Shown here in pieces: positions 35,720-44,131 of a stretch of DNA of 64,000 nucleotides (its first letter is position 1; every line of letters starts with the position of its first letter). Under the pieces are notes generated by a model. That model saw only the letters and a program-made list of their open reading frames with translations, had not been told where the DNA came from and ran no database searches. The stretch comes from Acrocarpospora pleiomorpha (GTDB lineage: Bacteria; Actinomycetota; Actinomycetes; Streptosporangiales; Streptosporangiaceae). The position numbers and the translations under genes were made by a program. Where the stretch lies: NCBI RefSeq assembly GCF_009687885.1, contig NZ_BLAF01000004.1:1-64000 (forward strand), given 5' to 3'.

Positions 35720-35746
35720 TTGACTAAGCTCAGGCCGATCTATAAA
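35720..35746 (+). promoter_or_regulatory. Candidate promoter of the GH43 gene
   Basis: TTGACT (35720-35725) and TATAAA (35741-35746) are near-consensus hexamers in an AT-rich patch rare for this window. The 15-nt spacer is shorter than ideal. The gene starts about 107 nt downstream. Confidence 0.4.
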
Positions 35747-35852
35747 GTTTCTTTACAAATATCTGGAGCCGGCATGGGTACGAGCGTCCCCGTACACCAC
35801 CGATTTGAGACGCACGTCCGCGAAGTGCGCCCCTCACGCACGGAAGGTGCCC

Positions 35853-37022
35853 ATGAAGAAGAAGCGTCATGTCCCCGCGACGATGTCCAGCGCTACCACG
35901 GGACGCGGCTCACGAGAGCGGCGCCGTCCGATGCCGCGCGCCCGCCGGATCGCCGGAGCCGCCGTCCTCGCCATCGCCCTCAGCGCCGGGCCCGCGCTGA
36001 CCACTGCCGAACCCGCTGACGCGGGCACGGCGAAGCAGTCCGTGGCCCTCGGCCGTACCACCCTGGGTGGCGCCGACCCCAGCGTCATCCGGGTCGGCAA
36101 CCTCTACGTCGCGGCCAAGTCGGTGAACGGCGGCATCGCGGTACGGACGGCGACCACTCTCGAGGGCATCGCCGCCGCGCCCCGGCGCCAGGTGTGGAAC
36201 GACACCGGCAACCTCGGTGAGGTGTGGGCGCCCGAGATCGTGTACCACAACGGCCGCTACCGCATTTACTTCGCGGCGGGCACCGGCGCCGCCCACCGGA
36301 TGTACCACATCAGCTCCACCACCGCCGACTCCGGCTACTCCGCCGCGACGAAGGTCGCCCTGCCCGGCGACAAGTGGGCCATCGACGGCGTGCCGTTCAC
36401 CTTCAACGGCCAGCGCTGGTTCGTGTGGTCCGGCTGGTCGGGCGACACCAACGTCGAGCAGAACCTCTACATCGCCCGGATGAGCAGCCCGACCACGACC
36501 ACCGGCGGCCGTTACGTCATCTCCCAGCCGCGGGAGTCGTGGGAGCGGGTCGTCGGCAACCCGTTCATCAACGAGGCCCCCGAGCCGATCCTCGACCCGA
36601 ACGGGCAGTTGCACATCGTGTACTCCGCGAACGGCAGCTGGAGCAGCAAGTACTGCCTCGCCGATCTGCGGCTGCGCTCCGGCGGCGACCCGACGTACGT
36701 GTGGGACTGGTACAAGAGCAACGGCTGCCTGTTCGGCTCGTACGCGGCGTACATGATGAACGGCTGGGACCCGACGCTGCACGTGGACGGCCCCGGCCAC
36801 CACACGTTCGTGCTGGAGCGCGGCGACATCGCCACCAGCCCGCCGTCCGGCAACCGGTTCCCGACCATGTACCACGCGGTCGCCAAGGGCACGCCGTACT
36901 CATGGTCCAACCGGTACTGGTACACCGGCACGGCCGTCTGGTGGAGCAAGACCACCTACCAGCGCGCGAACGTCCCCGGCGCCAACACCAACGTCGGCTA
37001 CAGCCTCAAGTTCTTCGAATAA
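35853..37022 (+). CDS. Secreted glycoside hydrolase, family 43-like
   Basis: This 389-aa protein has an N-terminal export signal (basic MPRARR, hydrophobic core, AEPADA cleavage region near residue 56). The five-bladed propeller carries GH43-like acids: Asp in GADPSVI, Glu in WAPEIVYHNGRYRIYF, Asp in AIDGVPFTF and Glu in EAPEPIL. GH43 enzymes cut arabinan or xylan side chains. ATG 35853 has GGAAGG 5 nt upstream; starts upstream or at internal ATGs are also possible. It appears to be a stand-alone gene with no sugar operon around it. Confidence 0.82.
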   Translation: MKKKRHVPATMSSATTGRGSRERRRPMPRARRIAGAAVLAIALSAGPALTTAEPADAGTAKQSVALGRTTLGGADPSVIRVGNLYVAAKSVNGGIAVRTATTLEGIAAAPRRQVWNDTGNLGEVWAPEIVYHNGRYRIYFAAGTGAAHRMYHISSTTADSGYSAATKVALPGDKWAIDGVPFTFNGQRWFVWSGWSGDTNVEQNLYIARMSSPTTTTGGRYVISQPRESWERVVGNPFINEAPEPILDPNGQLHIVYSANGSWSSKYCLADLRLRSGGDPTYVWDWYKSNGCLFGSYAAYMMNGWDPTLHVDGPGHHTFVLERGDIATSPPSGNRFPTMYHAVAKGTPYSWSNRYWYTGTAVWWSKTTYQRANVPGANTNVGYSLKFFE

Positions 37023-37062
37023 CACACCCGCGACACCTGACGGGGACCCATGCCGGGCCATG

Positions 37063-37077
37063 AGGACTTAGGCCTCT
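37063..37077 (+). promoter_or_regulatory. DosR-like box 1 (P-type ATPase)
   Basis: AGGACTTAGGCCTCT ends 50 bp before the ATPase start. A weaker GGGACCCATGCCGGG begins exactly 20 bp earlier (37043), like tandem DosR sites. Confidence 0.5.
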
Positions 37078-37127
37078 ACAGCGAGCAAAGGAGGACGGTT
37101 CAGGCTCACAGGCACGGGAGGTGAACG

Positions 37128-39797
37128 ATGAGCGCTGAAACCGTGCTGTCGACACGACACGATGCATGGGCGGAGCTGGATGTCACCACCGCCGCGACCC
37201 TGGACGTCGAGACGGTGCTGGCCCGGTTGGAGATCAGCAGTGCGGGCCTGAGCGAAGCCCAGGCGCGAGAACGGCTTCAGGCGGTTGGCCCGAACGCGAT
37301 ACGCACACATCGGACTCGGCGCCTTGCGGTGCTGGCGCGGCAGTTACGATCCCCGCTGCTGATCCTGCTGGCTCTGACGGCGATCGCGTCCTACTTTCTC
37401 GGCGAACCGACCGACGCCCTGATCATCGGAGCGATCCTGACGGCGTCGGTCGGCCTCGGGTTCTTCAACGAATACCGGGCGGAGAAATCCGCGCAGGCGC
37501 TGCACTCCCAGATCAGGCACACCTGCGTGGTCCGGCGGGACGGCCTGCCACGGCCGGTGAACGTGACCGACGTCGTACCCGGCGACATCGTCGAACTCGG
37601 GCTCGGCCAGGTAGTGCCCGCGGATCTGCGCCTGGTCTCCGCCGTAGGGCTGGAGTGCGAGGAATCTGTGCTCACCGGGGAGTCGATGCCGGTGGCCAAG
37701 TCGATCGCACCGGTCCGGCCGGGCGCCCCGCTGGCCGAACTGAGCAGTTGCGCGCTCATGGGCTCCGTCGTGCACGCCGGCTCCGGCACCGCGGTCGCGG
37801 TGGCCACCGGCGGACGCGCCGAATTCGGAAAGATCGCGCTCGGCCTGGGTCAACGTCACCCCGACACGGAGTTCCAGGTCGGGCTGAGCAGGTTCTCCAT
37901 GCTGCTGGTCAGAGTCGCCGCTGTGCTGACCGTCACGATCTTCGTCATCAACCTGCTCCTGCACCGCCCGGTCATCGACGCCCTGCTGTTCTCGCTGGCG
38001 ATCGCCGTGGGGATCTCCCCGCAACTGCTGCCCGCCGTCGTCTCCACCAGCCTGGCCGCGGGGACAAGGCGCCTGGCCCAGCGCAAAGTGCTGGTCAAAC
38101 GCCTGGTCTGCATCGAGGACTTAGGCGATATCGAGGTGCTGTTCACCGACAAGACCGGCACCCTCACCGAGGGCAGCATCAGCCTGGTGCGTTCCCTCGG
38201 TCCGGACGGCACCCCTGCCGATGAACCCCTGAAGCTCGGCCTGCTCTGCAACGAAGCCGTGGTCGCCGCCGGGCGGGTGGCGGGCGGCAACCCGCTGGAC
38301 GTCGCGCTCTGGCAGGCTCCGGCCGCAGCGGCTCTCGGCGCCGCGCTGACCCCCTATCGGCGGCTGGCCGTGCTTCCCTTCGACCATGAACGCCGGATCG
38401 TGTCGGTCGTGGTCGAACACGAGGGTCGCAGGACTCTCATCACCAAGGGCGCGCCGGAAGCCGTCCTTTCACGCTGCGTCGGTGTTCCGCCCGAGATGAC
38501 CGCCACGCTGGCGGCCGAGTTCGCCGCAGGCAACCGCGTGGTCGCGGTGGCCGACCGTCCAGCCCCGGAATCGCTCCAGATCACGTTCGCCGACGAGTGC
38601 GACCTCGTCCTGCGCGGCCTGCTGGTCTTCCTGGACCCACCCAAGGCCAGCGCCTCCCACGCACTCGAACGACTCGCCGGTCTCGGCATCACCGTGAAGG
38701 TTCTCACCGGCGACAACCCCGCCGTCGCCGCGCGGCTCTGCGCCGACCTCGGACTGCCCGGTGGACGCGTCGCGACCGGTCAGGACGTCGCGGCCGCCGA
38801 TGACGACGGCTTGGCCGCTCTCATCGACCGGTCCACCGTGTTCGCCCGGGTCACGCCAGAACAGAAGGCCCGCATCGTCCGAGTCCAGCGGGGCGGCGGA
38901 CTGGACGTCGCCTTCCTCGGCGACGGCGTCAACGACGCCCTCGCGCTGCACGCCGCCGACGTGGGCGTCTCGGTCGAGACCGCGACCGACGTCGCCAAGG
39001 ACGCCGCCGACGTGCTGCTGCTGGAGAAAGACCTCAACGTGCTCGCCGACGGGGTCATGGAGGGCCGCCGCATCTTCGCCAACACCATGAAATACGTCCT
39101 GATGGGCACCTCTAGCAACTTCGGCAACATGTTCAGCGCCGCCGGGGCCGCCCTGGTCCTGGGCTTCCTGCCCATGCTGCCCTCCCAGATCCTGCTCAAC
39201 AACCTGCTGTACGACGCGAGCCAGCTCGCGATTCCCACCGACAACGTCGACCGCGAGCAGGTGGCCCGACCGGCCCGCTGGAGCATGAAGCTCATCCAGC
39301 GCTTCATGCTGTTCTTCGGGCCGCTCAGTTCCTTGTTCGACTTCGCCACCTTCGCCGTCATGCTGGGGATCTTCCACGCCGGCCCGCCCCTGTTCCGTAC
39401 CGGCTGGTTCGTCGAATCCCTCGCCACCCAGACACTCGTGATCTTCGCGATCCGGACCCGGCGCAGCCCGTTCTTCCGCAGCCATCCCAGCCTTCCGCTG
39501 GTAGCCACCACCCTCGGGGTCGTTCTGATCGGGGTGGCGCTGCCGGCCACCCCCGTGGCGCGGATCCTGGGTTTCGTTCCGCTTCCCGGCCCGTACTTCC
39601 TCGCACTGGCCCTGATGGTGGTCTTCTATCTCGGTCTGATCGAGGTCGGCAAGCAATGGTTCTACCGCGCTCTCCCAGCCGTACCGGCGGGGCGCGAGCG
39701 CTCAGCCGGCCATCGCACCCACCGCAGGGCCGGACCGTTCACCACCGTCCATCGGATCCGCCGGCGATCACGGGCGAGTGATCCGGGCCACGGCTGA
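37128..39797 (+). CDS. P-type ATPase, Mg2+-importer (P3B, MgtA/MgtB) type
   Basis: This 889-aa ATPase has the phosphorylation motif DKTGTLTEG, TGES loop LTGESMPVAKS, nucleotide motif KGAPE and hinge GDGVNDALAL. The C-terminal helices (FMLFFGPLSSLFDFATF, then GWFVESLATQTLVIFAIRT) match MgtA rather than the Ca2+ pump group. The M4 motif is GISPQLLP where E. coli MgtA has GLTPEMLP. The last 35 or so residues are a basic tail overlapping the convergent TetR gene. GGGAGGTGAACG precedes the ATG. Confidence 0.92.
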   Translation: MSAETVLSTRHDAWAELDVTTAATLDVETVLARLEISSAGLSEAQARERLQAVGPNAIRTHRTRRLAVLARQLRSPLLILLALTAIASYFLGEPTDALIIGAILTASVGLGFFNEYRAEKSAQALHSQIRHTCVVRRDGLPRPVNVTDVVPGDIVELGLGQVVPADLRLVSAVGLECEESVLTGESMPVAKSIAPVRPGAPLAELSSCALMGSVVHAGSGTAVAVATGGRAEFGKIALGLGQRHPDTEFQVGLSRFSMLLVRVAAVLTVTIFVINLLLHRPVIDALLFSLAIAVGISPQLLPAVVSTSLAAGTRRLAQRKVLVKRLVCIEDLGDIEVLFTDKTGTLTEGSISLVRSLGPDGTPADEPLKLGLLCNEAVVAAGRVAGGNPLDVALWQAPAAAALGAALTPYRRLAVLPFDHERRIVSVVVEHEGRRTLITKGAPEAVLSRCVGVPPEMTATLAAEFAAGNRVVAVADRPAPESLQITFADECDLVLRGLLVFLDPPKASASHALERLAGLGITVKVLTGDNPAVAARLCADLGLPGGRVATGQDVAAADDDGLAALIDRSTVFARVTPEQKARIVRVQRGGGLDVAFLGDGVNDALALHAADVGVSVETATDVAKDAADVLLLEKDLNVLADGVMEGRRIFANTMKYVLMGTSSNFGNMFSAAGAALVLGFLPMLPSQILLNNLLYDASQLAIPTDNVDREQVARPARWSMKLIQRFMLFFGPLSSLFDFATFAVMLGIFHAGPPLFRTGWFVESLATQTLVIFAIRTRRSPFFRSHPSLPLVATTLGVVLIGVALPATPVARILGFVPLPGPYFLALALMVVFYLGLIEVGKQWFYRALPAVPAGRERSAGHRTHRRAGPFTTVHRIRRRSRASDPGHG

Positions 39798-40219
39798 CAG
39801 CGGCGGTGGCCAGGCTGGTCAGATGGGGCGCAGCCCGTCGAGAGCTTGTCCGCGGCGTCGGTGAACTGCTCTTTGCTCTGCGAGAAGACCTCGGGAGCCC
39901 TGGCCAGAGCGTCTTTCAGCATGGACGCGACACCGTGCTCTTCTTGCGCGAGATGCTCGCGCACCCAGCGCTCCAGTGCCTCGCGTGGAGCGTGTCGCCC
40001 GGCGAGATCGAGGGCGCAGTCGGCCAGGTCGGCGGCGTCGGTCCGGTAGACGGCCTCGATGAGCGCTTCACGGGTGGGGAAGTGCCGGTACAGGGTCGCG
40101 GACCCGACGTTGGCGCGCCGCGCGAGGACGTCCCAGGGGACGTCCGGGCCCAGCTCGGTGAACGCCTCGCGGGCGGTCGCGACGACGTGCTCGTAGTTGC
40201 GGCGCGCGTCGACACGCAT
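39662..40219 (-). CDS. TetR family regulator with an abnormal C-terminus
   Basis: The first 120 or so residues are a normal TetR protein (DVPWDVLARRANVGSATLYRHFP; EALIEAVYRTDAADLADCA). After DAADKLSTG the sequence turns into Arg/Trp/Pro-rich text unlike the family and runs 136 nt into the ATPase gene on the other strand. I read this as a truncated or frameshifted regulator. An earlier ATG at 40246 is possible, but 40219 (MRVDARRNYEH) fits the family start. Confidence 0.75.
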   Translation of the reverse strand: MRVDARRNYEHVVATAREAFTELGPDVPWDVLARRANVGSATLYRHFPTREALIEAVYRTDAADLADCALDLAGRHAPREALERWVREHLAQEEHGVASMLKDALARAPEVFSQSKEQFTDAADKLSTGCAPSDQPGHRRCQPWPGSLARDRRRIRWTVVNGPALRWVRWPAERSRPAGTAGRAR

Positions 40220-40266
40220 CGTGCGCCCCTGTGACGGTGCGCCCACATGCCTTCTGGCCTAAACGG

Positions 40267-40410
40267 ATGATCTCCCCGTTTCGCATTGCTACGTGGGGTT
40301 ACGATGACGAGGTCGTCCCGCCCGGCACCGAGATCGGCCAGCTCCAGATGGGCTACCGCCCGTCCGCACTCACCGTGTCGCACCTGCGCCGACGCTCGAC
40401 CGCCGCTTGA
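40267..40410 (+). pseudogene. Orphan gene fragment between the TetR and DoxX genes
   Basis: A 47-codon frame ends with EVVPPGTEIGQLQMGYRPS and ALTVSHLRRRSTAA, which reads like a real protein C-terminus, with a perfect GC-hairpin right at its stop. There is no ribosome site at the ATG (40267), and the frame stays open upstream into the TetR start region. I do not recognise the family. I infer the 3' remnant of a gene lost in a rearrangement. Confidence 0.4.
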
Positions 40411-40428
40411 CCCCCTCCCCGGGGGGTC
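40409..40428 (+). terminator. Hairpin at the stop of the orphan fragment
   Basis: GACCCCC pairs with GGGGGTC around a 6-nt loop, starting on the TGA of the fragment. It is a typical short GC-only actinomycete terminator. Confidence 0.5.
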
Positions 40429-40451
40429 GTGGGGACATCTTGCGCCAAAAC

Positions 40452-40489
40452 GCCAAAACGCCCATCCGGATGGATGAGCGTTTTGACGT
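40452..40489 (-). terminator. Terminator of the DoxX gene
   Basis: A 17-bp stem with a 4-nt loop starts 6 nt after the DoxX stop. In the - strand transcript all 17 pairs form, two of them as G-U; in the + strand transcript those two become A-C mismatches. UUUU follows shortly after the stem on the - strand. This marks it as a DoxX terminator. Confidence 0.8.
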
Positions 40490-40495
40490 GGACGG

Positions 40496-41053
40496 CTACT
40501 TCAGGATCGGGTACTTGGCGACGATCGCGGTGCGGGACCACCAGGCGCCGATGCCGAGGGTGTTGCCGGCGGAGGCGAGGGCGAGGCCGATGAGGACGAT
40601 GGCGTAGATGAGGTGTTCGTCCATGAAGGGGTTGTTGGGCAGGGGGAGTTCGGCCGCCCACATGAAGACCAGCAGCACGGTCCCGGCCGCCGCGGCGATC
40701 CGCAGGCCGGCGCCCAGGACGAGGGCGGCGCCGATGCCGAGCAGGCCGGCCATGAACAGCCAGTCGACCCAGGCCTGTCCGGCCAGGCTGGAGAAGAACC
40801 CGCCGAGCGCGTTCTCGCCGGTGCCCTTCAGGAACCCGGTGGTGGGGCTGCCGCCGTTGATCCAGGCCTTCGCCGACGGGGTCGCGAAGCCCCAGCCGAA
40901 GGTCTTGTCGAGGAAGGCCCACAGGAATGTCCAGCCGAGGGCGATACGCGCGACGGCCCAGATGTAGTCCACCGTGCGCGCCGCGGTCGACGGCGCCTGC
41001 GAGCTGAACACGTGGGGGGTGTGGACGCTGTGGCGTCGTTCGGTGGTGGCCAT
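40496..41053 (-). CDS. DoxX family membrane protein
   Basis: This 185-aa protein has four membrane helices (ARIALGWTFLWAFLDKTFGWGF opens the first). It resembles the DoxD/DoxX subunit of thiosulfate:quinone oxidoreductase and actinobacterial DoxX proteins tied to redox stress. Between helices 1 and 2 lies a Gly-rich loop (GGSPTTGFLKGTGEN). It is a monocistronic gene with its own terminator and a DosR-like box 121 bp upstream (41175-41189). Confidence 0.88.
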   Translation of the reverse strand: MATTERRHSVHTPHVFSSQAPSTAARTVDYIWAVARIALGWTFLWAFLDKTFGWGFATPSAKAWINGGSPTTGFLKGTGENALGGFFSSLAGQAWVDWLFMAGLLGIGAALVLGAGLRIAAAAGTVLLVFMWAAELPLPNNPFMDEHLIYAIVLIGLALASAGNTLGIGAWWSRTAIVAKYPILK

Positions 41054-41174
41054 CGTCGGCCCCTTTCAAAGCGGGTTATCGTCTTTGTTCTCGCACCTCA
41101 ATGACACTCCTTCGCCGGGTTCGCGCTTAGGGCTGGAGGGCTCGCGAGGCGAGCGCGCAAGGCCTGTTCTCTGT

Positions 41175-41189
41175 GTGACTTTCGGCCCT
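41175..41189 (+). promoter_or_regulatory. DosR-like box 2 (DoxX)
   Basis: GTGACTTTCGGCCCT lies between the DoxX start and the DUF4389 stop, 121 bp upstream of DoxX. A small hairpin GCTCGC-GAG-GCGAGC (41140-41154) lies between the box and the gene. Confidence 0.4.
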
Positions 41190-41218
41190 GGACTGCAACC
41201 ACCCGCGAACGGAGGGGG

Positions 41219-42595
41219 TCACGAACCGGTCGTGACCGGTCGAGGGGTCTGGGCGCGTGGCGGGGCCGACAGTCGCAGGCCCAGCAGGATGAGGCCGGTC
41301 CCGCCGAGCGCGAGCACCACGAAGGCGGTCAGCGACCCGACGATGACGCCGCCGAGCGCGGGCACGCTCGCCGCCACGCGCAGGTCGGCGGTGACGCCGG
41401 GCGAGGCGTCGGCGTTCATGATCACGAGTGTCCAGTCACCGGGCGCGGCCTCCCAGGTCAGCGCGGAGTCCTGCGAGAGCGCCGCCCAGAAATGCTGCCC
41501 AAGCGGCGGCGCAGGGGGCTGGGAGCCTTCGTGCCGGGCGTAGTGCGCGCCCTGGCCGAACCGCGCCAGCTGGTCGTGGGCGACGTCTTTCAGGTACCGG
41601 TCGGCCGCGGCGGCGGGGGCGATGCCCACGAAGACCGGCGGGCCCGCGGAATCCGCCTCGACCCGGACCTGGCCGACGAAGTCGCGCAGCACCCGCACGC
41701 CGGGCGCGGTGAGCCGCACCTCGCCGGTGGTGATCGCGTACGTGCTCGTGCGCACCGGCACGGCCGCCGCCCCCACGAAGCCGTCCGCGTCGCGGTCCAG
41801 GGTGAGCGTGGCGGCGCCGATACCGGCGAAGGCCAGGCCCACCGACACCAGCACCGAACCGCAGGCGACAGCCGCGACCGCGCCGCTGGTCCAGCGGTGC
41901 GCGGGCGCGTGCGGCGACTCCGCCGGCGGGGCGCCCTCGGGGGACGGCTCGAGCCCACCAACCTCCAGGCGGAACGGAGGGTAGACGTCGGTCATGAGCG
42001 CGGCGTAGGCGGCCACCCGCAGCACCCAGCGGTTCATGCCGAGCACGATGTCGAAGATGCCGCGCGGGTAGCGGCCGGTGAACAGCAGCGCGACAGCGGC
42101 GATCAGTACCAGAACGCCGATGAGGCCGCCCAGGTTGAACTGCCAGAACCCCGCGTAGCGGTCACCGATCAGCAGGGCGCCGCTGGTGAACAACGCGACC
42201 AGGAGGTAGTGCGGGAGGGCCAGCAACCACCACTTGACCAGGACCAGCCCGCGCGAGAGGCGCTCGGGGTAGTCGACGTCGAACGCCGCCGGATATCCGG
42301 GATCAGGTCCGAGCGTGAACGGCGGGTATCGGTCGGTCCCCAGGGCGCCGTAGCTGTAGTAGGCGACCCGCCACGTCCAGCGCAGCACGCCGACGTTGAA
42401 GTCGAAGACGGCTCGCGGATAGCGGCCGGTGACCAGGATCGCGACGAAGGCGACCACGGTCAGCAGGGCGAAGGCCGACCACAGCGGGATGAGCAGGAGG
42501 TAGTGCGGCAGGGCCAGCAGCCACTTGACGAGCCAGAGCCCACGACTCAGCGGCGTGTCGAGCCGGCCCTCCACGTGCACGGGATAGCGATTCAT
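41219..42595 (-). CDS. DUF4389 domain membrane protein
   Basis: This 458-aa protein has two DUF4389 repeats, each starting with a YP...RLSRGLVLVKW-type segment and LLALPHYLL helices (residues about 1-90 and 95-200). A further helix lies near residue 240 and a C-terminal outside domain ends in a last helix. Function is unknown. The start is ATG 42595 (MNRYPVHVEG), with AGGAGG 8 nt upstream. It is divergent from the Rv1733c-like gene and shares the box at 42725-42739. Confidence 0.85.
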   Translation of the reverse strand: MNRYPVHVEGRLDTPLSRGLWLVKWLLALPHYLLLIPLWSAFALLTVVAFVAILVTGRYPRAVFDFNVGVLRWTWRVAYYSYGALGTDRYPPFTLGPDPGYPAAFDVDYPERLSRGLVLVKWWLLALPHYLLVALFTSGALLIGDRYAGFWQFNLGGLIGVLVLIAAVALLFTGRYPRGIFDIVLGMNRWVLRVAAYAALMTDVYPPFRLEVGGLEPSPEGAPPAESPHAPAHRWTSGAVAAVACGSVLVSVGLAFAGIGAATLTLDRDADGFVGAAAVPVRTSTYAITTGEVRLTAPGVRVLRDFVGQVRVEADSAGPPVFVGIAPAAAADRYLKDVAHDQLARFGQGAHYARHEGSQPPAPPLGQHFWAALSQDSALTWEAAPGDWTLVIMNADASPGVTADLRVAASVPALGGVIVGSLTAFVVLALGGTGLILLGLRLSAPPRAQTPRPVTTGS

Positions 42596-42724
42596 GACCG
42601 GGAACCTCCTGGCGTCGGCGAAACCTGCCACCTTGCAGCGCATCACCGGCGGGCCGGGGCCGCGTAGGCGCGAAAGGCCCTGGGCCGGCCGCTGATGGAC
42701 CCGTTCCGGTGACCGCGTGAGAGC

Positions 42725-42739
42725 AAGGACGAAGGTCCC
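42725..42739 (-). promoter_or_regulatory. DosR-like box 3 (DUF4389 / Rv1733c-like)
   Basis: Read on the - strand the box is GGGACCTTCGTCCTT. It lies in the 234-bp divergent region, 90 bp from the Rv1733c-like start and 129 bp from the DUF4389 start. Nothing else notable was seen there. Confidence 0.5.
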
Positions 42740-42829
42740 GGCTCGGCGTGCCGGACGGCACTGCTCCGGCGCGCCGCCGGCATCGATCGTGAAGGAAGAC
42801 CGAAGCAGGTGACATGTGAGAGGTACGTC

Positions 42830-43390
42830 ATGGGAGCCGCGACCGACTGGGCCGTGAGGCGGGTGCGCCTCTACCGCCCCGACAGAAATCCGCTGCGCCG
42901 ATCGTCGGATCGGTGGGAGGCGCTGGTCGTGGCGCTCGCGATCAGTTTCACACTGCTGTCGATCTGGCCGGCGACCCTGATCAGCGCCGCCGTCTACCGC
43001 GACGGCCTACGGGCGGAGCTGTCCGGGCCGGGAGCGCGCGCGGCGGCGGTCGTGACGCTGGTGCGGACCCCCGCGGGAGCCCAGGAGTGGCAGACCGGCG
43101 ACGGAAGGCGCGTGACGGGCCGCGTGACCACCCTCCCGCAGGTGGTGGTCGGCGCCACGTACCAGGTGTGGATCGACGGCCGCAACGCGGTGACCACCCC
43201 GCCACGCACCCGCGCCGAGACGATCATGGCGACCGGGTTCGCCGCCTTGGGGCTGGAACTCGGCGTGGTCTTCCTGGCGTTCCTCGCCTGCGTAACCGCC
43301 CGCCACCTCCTCAATCGCGGCCGGTACGCTCAGTGGAGCGCGGCCTGGACCGTGGCGGAGGCGCGCTGGCGCAGGCCCCGCCAGACCTGA
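42830..43390 (+). CDS. Rv1733c-like two-helix membrane protein
   Basis: This 186-aa protein matches the actinobacterial family of Rv1733c, a DosR-regulon membrane protein. It has a basic N-terminus (RRVRLYRPDRNPLRRSSDR), helix 1 (residues about 40-60), an outside domain with VTTLPQVVVGATYQVWID, helix 2 near residue 145 and a basic tail. ATG 42830 has GAGAGG 6 nt upstream; GTG 42809 is a weaker option. It leads a three-gene unit with the sigma factor. Confidence 0.85.
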   Translation: MGAATDWAVRRVRLYRPDRNPLRRSSDRWEALVVALAISFTLLSIWPATLISAAVYRDGLRAELSGPGARAAAVVTLVRTPAGAQEWQTGDGRRVTGRVTTLPQVVVGATYQVWIDGRNAVTTPPRTRAETIMATGFAALGLELGVVFLAFLACVTARHLLNRGRYAQWSAAWTVAEARWRRPRQT

Positions 43391-43405
43391 ACCCAGGGGA
43401 TCACC

Positions 43406-44119
43406 ATGTGGACCGACACCGACGAACTCGGCGGCTACCTGGCCCAGATCGGCCGCATCACCCTGCTGACCGCCGACCAGGAGGTCGAACTCGCCAAGCG
43501 GATGGAGGCCGGGCTCTACGCCGGGCACCTCCTGGCCGAGCCTCCAGGCGTATCGGCTGTCCCCAGATCGGAGCTCCAGGCGATCGCCGGAGAAGGGCGC
43601 CAGGCCCGCACCCGCATGATCGAGGCCAATCTCCGGCTCGTGGTCACCGTCGCCCGCCGCTACACCCATCGCGGGATGGCCCTGATGGACCTCATCCAGG
43701 AGGGCGACATCGGCTTGATCAAAGCCGTCGACCGCTTCGACTACCGGCGGGGCGCCAAATTCTCGACGTACGCGACATGGTGGATCCGCAAAACGATCGC
43801 GCAGGCCCTCGCCGGGGAGCCCTGGCCGATTTCCGTACCGGCCGTCGAGGCGCCCGACCCGAGCGACCACCAGCCCGAAGCCGTCATGGAGAGCGCCGAA
43901 CTGCTGGCCGGAGTGCGGGCCATGCTGGGCGACCTGGACGCTCGGGAGGCGCAGGTGCTGAGCCTCAAATACGGCCTGACCGATGGCCGGACCTACACCA
44001 TCGGGCAGGTCGGGCGCCGGCTGGGCATGCCCGGCACCTGGGTACGGCTCCTGGAGAACCGATCCCTGGCGCGGTTGCGCGCCAGGAAGGATACGCGTGA
44101 ACTGCTCACAATGCTCTGA
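43406..44119 (+). CDS. RpoD-like sigma factor lacking region 3
   Basis: This 237-aa sigma factor has region 1.2 (DELGGYLAQIGRITLLTADQ), region 2 with LMDLIQEGDIGLIKAVDRFD and KFSTYATWWIRK, and region 4 (DAREAQVLSLKYGLTDG). About 70 residues covering region 3 are missing: the text jumps from AQALAGEPWPISVP to the linker before region 4. The -10 helix reads IRKTIAQA where HrdB has IRQAITRA, and the region 4.2 helix is changed too (MPGTWVRLLENRSL). It lies 15 nt after the membrane protein gene. No anti-sigma gene is adjacent. Confidence 0.88.
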   Translation: MWTDTDELGGYLAQIGRITLLTADQEVELAKRMEAGLYAGHLLAEPPGVSAVPRSELQAIAGEGRQARTRMIEANLRLVVTVARRYTHRGMALMDLIQEGDIGLIKAVDRFDYRRGAKFSTYATWWIRKTIAQALAGEPWPISVPAVEAPDPSDHQPEAVMESAELLAGVRAMLGDLDAREAQVLSLKYGLTDGRTYTIGQVGRRLGMPGTWVRLLENRSLARLRARKDTRELLTML

Positions 44120-44131
44120 GGAGGAACGCAG

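Noticed and set aside
37128-39797. Calling the P-type ATPase a CtpF orthologue
   Set aside because: C-terminal helices and the M4 context match MgtA/MgtB rather than the Ca2+ pump class.
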